Shown: positions 1 through 8,286 of the stretch, in pieces | Layout: each line of letters begins with the position of its first letter | Position numbering within the stretch: the stretch's first letter is position 1 | Source: CAVQBP01 sp964448105 | Lineage (GTDB): Bacteria; Bacteroidota; Ignavibacteria; Ignavibacteriales; Ignavibacteriaceae | Direction of reading: 5' to 3' | Assembly: GCA_964448105.1 (NCBI GenBank) | Contig: CAYUVK010000026.1 | Coordinates: forward strand, 1 to 50,648 | Length of the DNA: 50,648 nucleotides | The notes under the pieces: model-generated | Seen by the model: only the letters and a program-made list of their open reading frames with translations | Told to the model about the DNA's origin: nothing | Database searches by the model: none | Position numbers and translations under genes: made by a program

Positions 1-28
1 TTTATGGAAAATTTAGTTGTCTAAATGT

Positions 29-73
29 TTAATTGCCAAATTGTCCATAAGATTTTAACAATTAAGCAATTAA
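29..73. repeat. Inverted pair of octamer (ARCAATTA) repeats, hairpin
   Basis: Two 8-base units on the right arm (AACAATTA at 57-64 and AGCAATTA at 65-72) face two inverted units on the left arm (29-44). Pairing the arms gives about 14 of 16 matches with a loop of 13 bases. It belongs to the same repeat family as sites near 2.0, 11.3 and 19.3 kb. No protein is encoded here. Function is unknown; it may be a transcription-stopping or regulatory hairpin, or just a spreading repeat. Confidence 0.5.
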
Positions 74-132
74 AAAGTTAATACAAAATTCAAATCACTT
101 TATTTTAATCGGTTATTAATTTATTTTAGAAC

Positions 133-152
133 TGTCATTATAATGTCATTAT
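133..152 (+). promoter_or_regulatory. Candidate operator/promoter of the toxin-antitoxin pair
   Basis: The 9-base sequence TGTCATTAT occurs twice, at 133-141 and 144-152, one helical turn apart. Its overlap creates a perfect 10-base palindrome (CATTATAATG, 136-145). The copies lie directly before the GAGG ribosome-binding site (153-156) of the antitoxin gene. YefM/Phd antitoxins usually repress their own promoters by binding short palindromes, so this is the natural candidate site. The link is inferred from position only. Confidence 0.4.
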
Positions 153-162
153 GAGGTAGAGA

Positions 163-429
163 ATGCAAGCAGTAATATATACCGAAGCAAGAAATAAACT
201 TAATAAAATTATTGATAAAGTAAACGAAAATAGTGAACCTTATATAATTGTTGGAAGCAAAGGAAGAAAAGATGCCGTATTAATTTCAAAGGAAGATTAT
301 GATAACTTAATTGAAAATCTTTATATCCTCAGTAATCGGGAATGGGTGAAGAGTATAAAAAAAGGATTAAAAGAGCTCGATGAAGGAAAAGGGAAAAAAT
401 TAAATATCTATGAAGTCTTGGGAAAATAA
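163..429 (+). CDS. yefM: YefM/Phd-family antitoxin
   Basis: This 88-residue protein is a type II antitoxin of the Phd/YefM family. In that family the N-terminal part binds DNA and represses the operon, while the C-terminal tail wraps the partner toxin. Family traits visible are the early TEARNKLNKIIDKVNE segment, a short beta-rich stretch and the DAVLISKEDYDNL motif around residues 37-49, followed by a charged C-terminal helix. The start ATG has a GAGG ribosome-binding site six bases upstream. The toxin gene starts two bases after the stop codon, which is the usual coupled arrangement. The family call is firm; the exact subtype follows from the YoeB-like partner. Confidence 0.88.
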   Translation: MQAVIYTEARNKLNKIIDKVNENSEPYIIVGSKGRKDAVLISKEDYDNLIENLYILSNREWVKSIKKGLKELDEGKGKKLNIYEVLGK

Positions 430-431
430 AG

Positions 432-713
432 TTGGGAAAAATCCTCCAGGTTATTTGGTCTCCTGAATCGCTTAGGCAGAAAGATAAAATAAAGAAAACA
501 AAATCAGCTGCTCTTTCTGATCAATACTTCTCAAAAATAATCTTACTGATTGAAGACATTAAAAGAAATCCTTATAAAGGTTTAGGCAAACCTGAACATC
601 TCAAACATGAATTTCCTCCTTGTTGGTCACGAAGAATAAATAAAAAGGATCGCCTGGTTTACAAAATTAAAGAAAATCAAATAGAAATTATTTCAATTTT
701 AGGTCACTACTAA
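432..713 (+). CDS. yoeB: YoeB-like mRNA interferase toxin
   Basis: This 93-residue protein is a RelE-superfamily toxin of the YoeB type, which cleaves mRNA in the ribosomal A site. The C-terminal half is diagnostic: GKPEHLKHE, then WSRRINKKDRLVYKI, ending in GHY. The Glu, Arg and terminal His-Tyr match the residues the YoeB family uses for catalysis and substrate contacts, so the toxin looks intact. The start codon appears to be TTG, two bases after the antitoxin stop, consistent with translational coupling. It ends only five bases before the citrate lyase fusion gene, so the toxin operon may also transcribe the cit genes. An in-frame alternative start further in would remove conserved residues. 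Confidence 0.85.
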   Translation: MGKILQVIWSPESLRQKDKIKKTKSAALSDQYFSKIILLIEDIKRNPYKGLGKPEHLKHEFPPCWSRRINKKDRLVYKIKENQIEIISILGHY

Positions 714-718
714 TAATT

Positions 719-1921
719 ATGAAAACTAATAAAAAATCATCAGCAGGTAAACGGGGAGAAAATATCCGTTCTGATTGCTATTTTGAAATCGAAGTTAAAA
801 ATTCAGGCGGAATAAAAATAGAATTACAGAGTAAAGTCTCTTCAATGTACGGGTATTCAACTAAAAATCTAATTAAGGATATTTGCAGTTTTTTCGAAAT
901 TAAAAATGCAAAAATCTATTTAGAAGACAGCGGCACTCTTCCTTTTGTTATTGAAGCAAGATTAGAAACAGCTATTAAAAAATTATACCCTGAAATAGAA
1001 AAAGAATATTGGATTCCTTTCAATAAGAAAAATTCATATAAAACTTCTAAAGATAAATTAAGGAGAAGCCGGCTATATCTTCCCGGTAATGAACCAAAAT
1101 TTTTTATAAATGCCGGGTTGCATAAACCGGATTCAATAATACTAGATCTTGAAGACAGTGTTGCACCTTCGGAAAAAGATTCGGCACAACTTATAGTTAG
1201 AAACGCTCTTCGTGCAGTAGATTTTTATGGTTCCGAAAGAATGGTAAGAATAAACCAATTACCTAGAGGATTGGTAGATTTAAAATTCATTGTTCCGCAT
1301 AATGTACATGTAATATTAATTCCCAAATGCGAATCATCACAACAAATAAAAGATGTTGAGGAAGAAATAAATAAATTAAGGCAGCAACACAAAATTCATA
1401 GCGAAATTTATTTAATGCCAATAATTGAAAGTGCTTTGGGAACTATTAAGGCATATGAAATAGCTTCGGAATCAAAAAATATTTGTGCGCTCACAATTGG
1501 TTTGGAAGATTATACTGCAGATATAGGAACTCAAAGAACGAATGAAGGTAAAGAAAGTTTCTTTGCAAGATCTATGCTGGTAAATGCAGCCAAAGCAGCC
1601 GGGGTACAGGCTATTGATACAGTATTCTCCGATGTTGCTGATATGGAAGGATTGAGCCAATCTGTTTTGGAAGCTAAATCATTAGGATTTGAAGGGAAAG
1701 GTTGTATTCATCCCCGACAAATTAAAATTATTCACGAAGCTTTCGCTCCTACCAAAGAAGAATTAGAAAAAGCTAAAAAAATAGTTGAAGCATTTGAAGA
1801 AGCTGAAAACAAAGGACTAGGAGTAGTTTCGCTCGGTACAAAAATGATAGATCCGCCGGTAGTGAAACGAGCCCAGAGAATATTACATTTGGCTGAGCTG
1901 TCATTGGTCAATAGTCATTAG
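719..1921 (+). CDS. Citrate lyase CitD-CitE fusion (acyl carrier + beta subunit)
   Basis: A 400-residue protein joins two citrate lyase subunits. Residues about 9-95 match CitD, the acyl carrier subunit that holds the phosphoribosyl-dephospho-CoA group. Residues about 115-395 match CitE, the citryl-ACP lyase, a TIM barrel of the HpcH/HpaI family (RSRLYLPGNEPKF, LDLEDSVAPSEKD, MPIIESALG, IGLEDYTADIG, GKGCIHPRQI). In the separate enzyme CitD, CitE and CitF cleave citrate to acetate and oxaloacetate; citF follows here. By eye the position of the modified CitD serine is held by Arg17, with Ser18 next to it, so the attachment site needs checking. No clear ribosome-binding site precedes the ATG, which lies five bases after yoeB. 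The last codons lie in a heptamer repeat. Confidence 0.85.
   Translation: MKTNKKSSAGKRGENIRSDCYFEIEVKNSGGIKIELQSKVSSMYGYSTKNLIKDICSFFEIKNAKIYLEDSGTLPFVIEARLETAIKKLYPEIEKEYWIPFNKKNSYKTSKDKLRRSRLYLPGNEPKFFINAGLHKPDSIILDLEDSVAPSEKDSAQLIVRNALRAVDFYGSERMVRINQLPRGLVDLKFIVPHNVHVILIPKCESSQQIKDVEEEINKLRQQHKIHSEIYLMPIIESALGTIKAYEIASESKNICALTIGLEDYTADIGTQRTNEGKESFFARSMLVNAAKAAGVQAIDTVFSDVADMEGLSQSVLEAKSLGFEGKGCIHPRQIKIIHEAFAPTKEELEKAKKIVEAFEEAENKGLGVVSLGTKMIDPPVVKRAQRILHLAELSLVNSH
1901..1921 (+). repeat. Heptamer repeat over the end of the CitDE gene
   Basis: Three 7-base units, TCATTGG, TCAATAG and TCATTAG, follow each other without gaps. They encode the last residues of the CitDE fusion, and the third unit supplies the stop codon. 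A degenerate continuation (TAACATTGG) follows. The repeat has probably replaced or extended the original end of the gene. Confidence 0.55.
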
Positions 1922-2007
1922 TAACATTGGCCTGCAAGGCGAAGCTTTTAGCGAAGCCTGGTCAGTCAATTGTAATTGAGTAATTCATAAGTCTATAAGA
2001 ACTATAT

Positions 2008-2039
2008 AACAATAAAGCAATATAGCAATACAACAATGA
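2008..2039 (+). repeat. Octamer repeat array touching the citF start
   Basis: Four consecutive 8-base units read AACAATAA, AGCAATAT, AGCAATAC and AACAATGA. The ATG of citF lies inside the last unit (2036-2038). The first 20 bases of the region (from about 2005) recur in inverted orientation near 11,255. The array occupies the place where a ribosome-binding site would be, and no purine-rich site is seen. Confidence 0.6.
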
Positions 2040-3589
2040 AATTAATCAAGAATGCAGCCAACCGTTTAGTTCCAACTGAAATAAACGGACAAAAACAAAT
2101 CCCCTTCAAAGGAATAAATAACTATAAACCATCAGGCAATAAATCTAAGCCACCAATTAGAAGTTGCATCGATTATCCATGGGATGGATATAAAGTTGTT
2201 AAAAATTTAAAGGAAGCATTAAAAAAATCCGGGCTTAAAGATGGAATGACAATCTCAACCCATCATCATTTGCGAAATGGTGATGCTTTAACAAATATTT
2301 TGTTTGATACAATTAAATCAATGGGAGTAAAAGATATCAGGTGGTTTCCAAGTGCTTCATTTCCGGTACATGAACATTTAATAAAATATCTTGAAGACGG
2401 GACTATGCATCATATAGAAGGAAGCATGAATGGACCTCTTGGTGTTTTTACTTCAAAAGGAAAAATGAAAGGTGTTGGTGTTTTAAGATCACACGGCGGA
2501 AGATACCAGGCTGTTCAGGACGGTGAAGTACATATTGATATTGCCGTTATTGCTGCACCGACTGCCGATCCTTTTGGAAATTCTAATGGTTTAAATGGAA
2601 AATCAGCAAGCGGATTAATTGGTTTTGCTCTTGCCGATTCGGAATATGCTGATAAAGTTATTGTTGTAACAGACAATCTTGTCCCCTTCCCTTGCGTTCC
2701 GTGGCAGATTCAAGGAAATAATGTTGATTTTGTAGTTAAAATAGATTCGCTGGGAGATGCTTCTAAAATTGTTTCCGGAACAACCGAAGTGACTAAATCT
2801 CCAGATAGATTATTAATTGCTGAATACGTTGCTCAATTCATTGAAGAATCAGGAATAATGAAAGATGGTTTTTCATTTCAAGCAGGTTCAGGTGGAACTA
2901 ATTTAGCTTTTGTTTTATTCTTAAAAGAAAGGATGAAAACTAAAGGCATAAAAGCAAGATTTGTAAGAGGTGGTAGTACTAAATACCTTGTTAAAATGCT
3001 TGAAGACGGACTTACGGATTATATCCTTGATGGGCAAACATTTGATCTTGAAGGAGTAAAGTCAATGAGAGATAATCCTAATCATGTAAATACAAGTCCT
3101 TTTACAAGCTATAATTTTCATGGTAAAGGAAATTTTGCTTCAATGGTGGACGTTGCTGTTTTAGGTGCAACTGAAGTAGATATAAATTTTAATGCGAATG
3201 TTGTTACTCATTCAGATGGATTGCTTCTTCATGGAATTGGCGGATGGCAGAATTGCCTTTATTCAAAGTGCACTATACTCGCTATACCTTCTTTTAGAGA
3301 TAGAATCCCAGTTATTGTTGATGAAGTTACGACACTATGCGGCACTGGGGAATTAATTGATGTTGTAATAACCGAAAGAGGAATAGCAATAAATCCGTTA
3401 AGAAAAGATTTAATTCAAGCAGTTAAGAATTCACGTCTGCCGATAAAATCAATTGTAGAATTAAAAAAAGAAGTACAAGAAATTTGCGGTGGTGCCCCAT
3501 CAAAACCCAAATTAAATAAAAATAAAGTTGTTGCAATAGTCAAATGGGTCGACGGAACAGTGCTGGATTCGGTTTATCAGGTAGTTTAG
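2036..3589 (+). CDS. citF: Citrate lyase alpha subunit (citrate CoA-transferase)
   Basis: This 517-residue protein is the alpha subunit of citrate lyase. It moves the acyl carrier from acetyl-ACP to citrate, forming citryl-ACP and releasing acetate. Recognisable CitF segments include the STHHHLRNGDALTN region near residue 75, AAPTADPFGNSNG near 175, the QAGSGGTNLAF loop near 280 and FNANVVTHSDG near 390. Length agrees with the family (about 500-520). It follows the CitDE fusion after a 114-base gap holding repeats, so the two polypeptides could form a complete lyase. The ligase (CitC) and prosthetic-group enzymes (CitX, CitG) are not in this window and would have to be encoded elsewhere. A strong terminator overlaps its stop codon. 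Confidence 0.95.
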   Translation: MKLIKNAANRLVPTEINGQKQIPFKGINNYKPSGNKSKPPIRSCIDYPWDGYKVVKNLKEALKKSGLKDGMTISTHHHLRNGDALTNILFDTIKSMGVKDIRWFPSASFPVHEHLIKYLEDGTMHHIEGSMNGPLGVFTSKGKMKGVGVLRSHGGRYQAVQDGEVHIDIAVIAAPTADPFGNSNGLNGKSASGLIGFALADSEYADKVIVVTDNLVPFPCVPWQIQGNNVDFVVKIDSLGDASKIVSGTTEVTKSPDRLLIAEYVAQFIEESGIMKDGFSFQAGSGGTNLAFVLFLKERMKTKGIKARFVRGGSTKYLVKMLEDGLTDYILDGQTFDLEGVKSMRDNPNHVNTSPFTSYNFHGKGNFASMVDVAVLGATEVDINFNANVVTHSDGLLLHGIGGWQNCLYSKCTILAIPSFRDRIPVIVDEVTTLCGTGELIDVVITERGIAINPLRKDLIQAVKNSRLPIKSIVELKKEVQEICGGAPSKPKLNKNKVVAIVKWVDGTVLDSVYQVV

Positions 3590-3622
3590 ATGCCAGTCAC
3601 TTTTGAAGTGACTGGCATCTTT
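3589..3622 (+). terminator. Intrinsic terminator after citF
   Basis: A perfect 14-base inverted repeat (arms 3589-3602 and 3606-3619) with a three-base TTG loop begins at the last base of the citF stop codon and is followed by TTT. The stem is GC-containing and unusually long. It should end the toxin-antitoxin/cit transcript. Confidence 0.85.
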
Positions 3623-3708
3623 CACTCTATTTCTTGCAAAGAATCACTCCTAAATAGATTAAAATATTGTAGTTTAAAGTTGTTATTAAATATTTTCAGA
3701 GGAGAAAA

Positions 3709-4722
3709 ATGAACATCCCCGATAAAATGACTGCAATGGTTCTTGAAAAAAAAGGTGAGAGGTTAAAAGAAAAAGAAGTGCCTGTTCCCGATATAAATTC
3801 AGATCAAGTATTAATTAAAATTAAAGCATGCGGAGTCTGCCATACTGATCTCCATATTGTTGATCAAGAACTTACCAAACCAAAACTTCCTCTAATTCCG
3901 GGTCACGAAATTGTTGGAATTGTAATGAGGGTTGGTGACAATGTTAAAAAGTTTAAGATTAATGATAGAGTTGGAGTTCCATGGCTGGGTTATACTTGCG
4001 GACATTGCCGGTACTGCAAACGAGGACAGGAAAACCTTTGTGAAAATGCACTGTTTACAGGTTATACTATCGATGGCGGTTATGCTGGGTATACTGCTGC
4101 AAATCAAAATTATTGTTTTCATATTCCTAAAGAATTTAAAGATGCAGAAGCTGCACCTTTACTTTGTGCCGGATTAATCGGATATAGAACATACAGAATG
4201 GCAGGAGAAAAAGTGGAAAACCTTGGTATCTATGGATTCGGTGCCGCTGCTCACATTATTGCGCAAATAGCAGTTCATCAGGGAAAGAAGGTTCATGCTT
4301 TTACAAGACCCGGGGATACTAAAGCTCAAGATTTTGCACGCAAACTTGGGGCAGTATGGGCAGGAGATTCAACACAATCTCCACCCGAAAAGCTCGATGC
4401 TGCATTAATCTTTGCTCCCGTTGGATCACTCATTCCCGCTGCACTAAAAGAATCCGACAAAGGTGCTAAAATAGTAAGCGGAGGAATTCATATGAGTAAT
4501 ATCCCTTCGTTTCCATATAGATTGCTTTGGGAAGAAAGAGTTATTTGTTCCGTTGCAAATCTTACTCGAACCGATGGAGAAGAGTTTCTTAAAATTGCAC
4601 CGGAAGTTCCCGTTAAAACCGAGATTACAAAGCTTCCTTTAAACAAAGCTAACGAAGCTCTTGATAAGCTTCGTGCCGGACAGATTGAAGGTGCTTTTGT
4701 ACTTACTATGCCAAAAGATTAG
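3709..4722 (+). CDS. Zinc-dependent alcohol dehydrogenase (MDR family)
   Basis: This 337-residue medium-chain dehydrogenase interconverts alcohols and aldehydes or ketones with NAD(P). The catalytic zinc site is visible as CGVCHTDLH near residue 41 and GHE near residue 65. The structural zinc site has four cysteines in CGHCRYCKRGQENLC (residues 97-111). The nucleotide-binding turn is GIYGFGAAAH near residue 173, with GFGAAA in place of the usual GxGxxG. It resembles the AdhP-like 'zinc-binding alcohol dehydrogenase family protein' group; the substrate cannot be told from sequence. An AGAGGAG ribosome-binding site precedes the ATG. It is a stand-alone gene between the cit terminator and the pseudogene remnants. 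Confidence 0.9.
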   Translation: MNIPDKMTAMVLEKKGERLKEKEVPVPDINSDQVLIKIKACGVCHTDLHIVDQELTKPKLPLIPGHEIVGIVMRVGDNVKKFKINDRVGVPWLGYTCGHCRYCKRGQENLCENALFTGYTIDGGYAGYTAANQNYCFHIPKEFKDAEAAPLLCAGLIGYRTYRMAGEKVENLGIYGFGAAAHIIAQIAVHQGKKVHAFTRPGDTKAQDFARKLGAVWAGDSTQSPPEKLDAALIFAPVGSLIPAALKESDKGAKIVSGGIHMSNIPSFPYRLLWEERVICSVANLTRTDGEEFLKIAPEVPVKTEITKLPLNKANEALDKLRAGQIEGAFVLTMPKD

Positions 4723-4728
4723 TATTCA

Positions 4729-5337
4729 CTAATTCAATTCATCAAAATTATGTATAATCAAATTAGCACCATTTTCACAAAGATCCTCACCGGCATCATG
4801 ACGGGCAACTCCAACTACAAATTTGAAATTGCCTGAATCCCCAGCTTGTACTCCTGCAATCGCATCTTCAAAAATTGCACAGCGGGATGGATCTGTGTTT
4901 AATTGTTTGGCTGCCTGCAGAAAAATATCGGGAGAAGGCTTACCGGGAATTTTCAATTTTTCTGAAACAACACCATCCATCCGCGTATCGAAAAGATGAT
5001 CAATTTTTGCGGTCTCCAACACTGCTTTGCAGTTTTTACTTGATGATATAATTGCAGTTTTTAATCCCTGTTTCCGCCGCTGTTTTATTTTATTAATTGT
5101 ATCATCAAAAACATGAATACCATCCTGCTGCAGCAATCTTAGAAAAAGCTGGTTTTAATTGTTACCTAATCCACAAATTGTTTCTTTATCCGGGCTGTCT
5201 TCCGGGCTGCCATAAGGGATGTGGATGTCCCGCGATTCCAACAAACTTTGAACACCATCATAACGTGGCTTACCGTCTATATATTGTAAATAATCCTGTT
5301 TCTCATTATAAGGTTCAATATCCCGGCCTGTATTTAT
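4729..5337 (-). pseudogene. HAD-family phosphatase remnant (beta-phosphoglucomutase-like)
   Basis: Reading from about 5330 downwards, the translation matches the HAD hydrolase group annotated as beta-phosphoglucomutase family: YIDGKPRYDGVQSLLESR, DKETICGLGN, SSSKNC, GKPSPDIF and FEDAIAGVQAG. A TAA stop at 5155-5157 falls in frame where relatives have lysine (GNRKN-type motif). The N-terminal part with the nucleophile motif DxDG is missing and is replaced by the end of an E1-alpha remnant. The later HAD motifs (serine, lysine, acidic pair) survive. Loss of the nucleophile and the internal stop make a functional phosphatase very unlikely. An open stretch of 135 codons (4729-5136) could still be translated but would lack half the fold. 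Confidence 0.85.
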
Positions 5338-5970
5338 AGCCGTCAATTCCTTTTGCTTCGATACCTTATCCAATTCCTTTATCGATAAACTGCATGCATT
5401 TGAATTGTTCATTAGTTGTTGTGGATAGGGCATAATCGTTATTTTCAATTACAAAGATTACAGGGAGATTCCAAACAGCAGCAATATTTAAAGCTTCATG
5501 AAAATCGCCTTCACTTGTTCCCCCTTCACCGGTAAAAACCAACACTGTTTTTTTTCTTTTTTGATTTTATGGAATAAAGCGATACCATCAGCTACTCCCA
5601 GTTGAGCCCCTATATGAGAAATCATTCCGACAATATGATATTCTTTAGAGCCGAAATGAAAAGAGCGATCCCTCCCTTTTGTAAATCCGTTTAACTTTCC
5701 TTGAAACTGAGAAAATAATTTTCGTAAAGGAATATCCCTTGAATTAAATACTCCTAAATTTCTATGCATAGTAAGAATATATTCATCACCATATAATGCA
5801 TGAGCACATCCAACTGAAATTGCTTCCTGGCCTACCCCCGAAAACCATTTTTATATTTTTCCCTGCCGGATCAGGTTAATCATTTTCTCTTCAATAATCC
5901 TGGGGGTTAATAAACCTACATATAATTGAAGCAAAATATCCTCAGGGATACCTTTTCGATCAAAATTCAT
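5338..5970 (-). pseudogene. 2-oxoacid dehydrogenase E1-alpha remnant
   Basis: From an ATG at 5968-5970 the minus strand encodes the start of a thiamine-dependent E1-alpha subunit of the pyruvate/branched-chain dehydrogenase type. Codon 40 is TAA (5851-5853) within a GKI-stop-KWFSG context, where relatives have serine. The frame continues through GQEAISVG and MISHIGAQLGVADGIAL. A run of eight T (5548-5555, plus strand) shifts the frame; the next frame holds the thiamine motif (TGEGGTSEGDFHEA ... VIENN). Another TAA (5366-5368) interrupts GIG-stop-GIEAKG. Homology then ends near 5340, where HAD sequence begins. Three independent lesions plus truncation mark a dead gene. Confidence 0.88.
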
Positions 5971-6114
5971 AAAATTGTTTTATTTCTTAATAATCTTTTT
6001 CAAAATGCTGAAAAGTTAGAGCATTATTAGTTAATCTTCAAGGAACTATAATACATTAGAACTTGATTAGAACGTTAATTTTCGATATGTTGAAAAAGAT
6101 AAACGGGGACTAAA

Positions 6115-7386
6115 ATGAAAAAGTATGTTTACATATTTGCTTTTCTATTCTGTTTAAATGCTAATGCACAACCGAATGTTTATATCCTTTCTATAGATGG
6201 AACTATAAACCCCGCCGCATCAGATTATATAGTTATGGGAATCGATAAAGCCAATGAAGAAAATGCTGAATGTGTAATAGTTAAGCTGAATACACCTGGC
6301 GGCTTGCTAAAATCTACACGTGTAATTGTTTCTGAATTTTTAGGCTCGAAAGTTCCTATCATTGTTTATGTAACTCCCGGCGGCGCACAAGCAGCGAGTG
6401 CCGGGGTATTTATTACAATGGCCGCTAATATTGCTGCAATGACACCCGGAACAAATATAGGGGCAGCACACCCTGTTACTATGCAAGGACAGATGGATTC
6501 AACAATGTCTGAAAAAGTTACAAATGATGCTGCAGCTTTTATAAGAACTATTAGTGAGAAAAGAAAAAGGAATATTAAATGGGCAGAAGAAGCTGTCAGG
6601 AAAAGTGTTTCCCTCACTGAAACCGAAGCATTGAAGAAAAATGTAATCAATCTAATTGCAAATAATATAGATGATTTATTAAAAAAAGTTGATGGAAAAG
6701 AAGTAGAAACTTCAGATGGAGAAAAAATAATAAAAACCGAAAATGTGAAGATTGTAAATTACGATATGAATTTTACACAAAAACTTTTAAATATTCTGAG
6801 TGACCCCAATATTTCCTACATACTTTTTATGCTTGGACTTTACGGATTATTATTTGAAATATTTAATCCCGGTGCAATTTTCCCGGGTGTAATTGGGGGC
6901 ATTTGTATAATTCTTGCCTTTTACGCAATGCATACTCTCCCTATTAATTATGCAGGATTAGCTTTAATTATCTTTGCAGTAATATTATTTATTCTTGAAA
7001 TTAAAATTGTCAGTCATGGTGTTTTAATGCTAGGTGGAATAATATCCTTAGTTCTTGGCTCTATAATGTTAATTGATGTAAAATCTGCGTGGGGAGCTCT
7101 CACAATTTCATGGGAAGTAATTGCAATGATTGTAATTATAACAATCTTATTCTTTTTAATAGTAATTGGATTAGGAATTAAAGCTCAAAGAAGAAAACCC
7201 GCAACAGGTGCAGAAGGAATAGTTGGAGAGATTGGGAAAGCAATTTCTGATCTTGAACCAAATGGTCTGGTTAGAGTTCACGGAGAAATCTGGGATGCAG
7301 AAAGCCTTGATAGTAAAATTGAAACAGGAAGCAAAATTATTGTTGAACAAGTGAATAACCTTAAATTAAAAGTAAAAAAAGTTTAA
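6115..7386 (+). CDS. NfeD-type membrane serine protease (ClpP class)
   Basis: This 423-residue protein belongs to the long NfeD family, membrane-bound ClpP-like serine proteases that work with stomatin-type partners. It has a signal peptide (residues 1-19, ending ANA-Q), a ClpP-like domain (about 20-195) with the nucleophile Ser95 in GGAQAASAGVF, several hydrophobic segments (about 225-355), and a C-terminal OB-fold NfeD domain (about 365-423). The catalytic lysine of the family dyad lies in the following helical part and was not assigned. A slipin gene follows 29 bases downstream, the classic pairing. The start ATG is preceded by AACGGGGAC. Relatives are thought to cut membrane proteins and manage membrane microdomains. 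Confidence 0.92.
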   Translation: MKKYVYIFAFLFCLNANAQPNVYILSIDGTINPAASDYIVMGIDKANEENAECVIVKLNTPGGLLKSTRVIVSEFLGSKVPIIVYVTPGGAQAASAGVFITMAANIAAMTPGTNIGAAHPVTMQGQMDSTMSEKVTNDAAAFIRTISEKRKRNIKWAEEAVRKSVSLTETEALKKNVINLIANNIDDLLKKVDGKEVETSDGEKIIKTENVKIVNYDMNFTQKLLNILSDPNISYILFMLGLYGLLFEIFNPGAIFPGVIGGICIILAFYAMHTLPINYAGLALIIFAVILFILEIKIVSHGVLMLGGIISLVLGSIMLIDVKSAWGALTISWEVIAMIVIITILFFLIVIGLGIKAQRRKPATGAEGIVGEIGKAISDLEPNGLVRVHGEIWDAESLDSKIETGSKIIVEQVNNLKLKVKKV

Positions 7387-7415
7387 CTTTATCAAGTTAC
7401 TTTAGGAGTAATAAA

Positions 7416-8180
7416 ATGGAACTCATATCAACTTTTGTTGCAGTATTAATATTATTTTTTATTATCATACTTGCCAGTGCAATAAGGATATTAAGAGAAT
7501 ACGAAAGAGCCGTTGTCTTCAGACTCGGAAGACTAATAGGAGCAAAAGGACCAGGCCTGGTTATCTTAATTCCAGTTATAGATAGAATGGTTAGGATAAG
7601 CCTGCGGACAATAGTTATGGATGTTCCACCGCAGGATATAATAACTAAAGATAATGTTTCACTAAAAGTAAATGCTGTAGTTTATTTCCGCATTGTTCAG
7701 GCTGAAAAAGTGGTGGTTGAGGTTGAAGATTTTTATTCGGCTACATCTCAAATTTCTCAAACAACATTACGCAGTATAATCGGACAGTCAGCGCTTGATG
7801 AACTTTTATCAGAGCGCGAAAAAATAAATAAAGAGCTTCAGCAAATTATCGATGAACAAACTGAACCCTGGGGAATTAAAGTAACTGTAGTTGAAGTTAA
7901 GCAAGTTGACCTGCCGGTAGAAATGCAGCGGGCAATCGCAATTCAAGCTCAGGCTGAAAGAGAAAGAAGAGCAAAAGTAATTCATGCTGAAGGTGAATTC
8001 CAGGCAAGCCAAAAACTATCCGAGGCAGCAGAAATAATTGGAAAATTTCCTGTTGCTATTCAATTAAGATTTTTGCAGACATTAACCGAAATTTCGTCTG
8101 ACAAAAATTCTACAATAATTTTCCCCGTACCAATTGATTTACTTAAACCCTTTTTAGAAAAAATGGAAAAGGATAAATAA
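7416..8180 (+). CDS. Slipin (stomatin/SPFH family)
   Basis: This 254-residue SPFH-domain protein is a bacterial slipin. An N-terminal hydrophobic hairpin (residues 1-22) anchors it, followed by the SPFH core (YERAVVFRLGRLIGAKGPGL, DVPPQDIITKDNVSLKVNAV) and a charged coiled-coil rich in Ala/Glu/Arg (about 165-210). Slipins assemble into membrane-bound oligomers and are usually co-transcribed with an NfeD protease, as here (gap 29 bases). The ribosome-binding site TTAGGAG precedes the ATG. The pair probably serves membrane quality control; the true substrate is unknown. It converges on uvrA, and the roughly 100 bases between the two genes show no obvious hairpin. Confidence 0.93.
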   Translation: MELISTFVAVLILFFIIILASAIRILREYERAVVFRLGRLIGAKGPGLVILIPVIDRMVRISLRTIVMDVPPQDIITKDNVSLKVNAVVYFRIVQAEKVVVEVEDFYSATSQISQTTLRSIIGQSALDELLSEREKINKELQQIIDEQTEPWGIKVTVVEVKQVDLPVEMQRAIAIQAQAERERRAKVIHAEGEFQASQKLSEAAEIIGKFPVAIQLRFLQTLTEISSDKNSTIIFPVPIDLLKPFLEKMEKDK

Positions 8181-8286
8181 GAATAAATAAGAGTTTTAGA
8201 ATAAATTTAAGTTGCTATTGAAAAAGGCATGTTTGATTGATTTTATTACTTATTATTGAACTTGCTCTTACACTTGAACTTTAATA

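Noticed and set aside
1940..1975. GC-richer stretch with GCGAAGC repeated, resembling a terminator between CitDE and citF
   Set aside because: The GCGAAGC copies are direct, not inverted; only a 4-base stem (AGGC/GCCT) can form and no T-run follows.
5548..5555. Programmed frameshift in the E1-alpha gene
   Set aside because: The poly-A/T slip occurs together with two in-frame stops and a truncated end, so simple decay explains it better than recoding.
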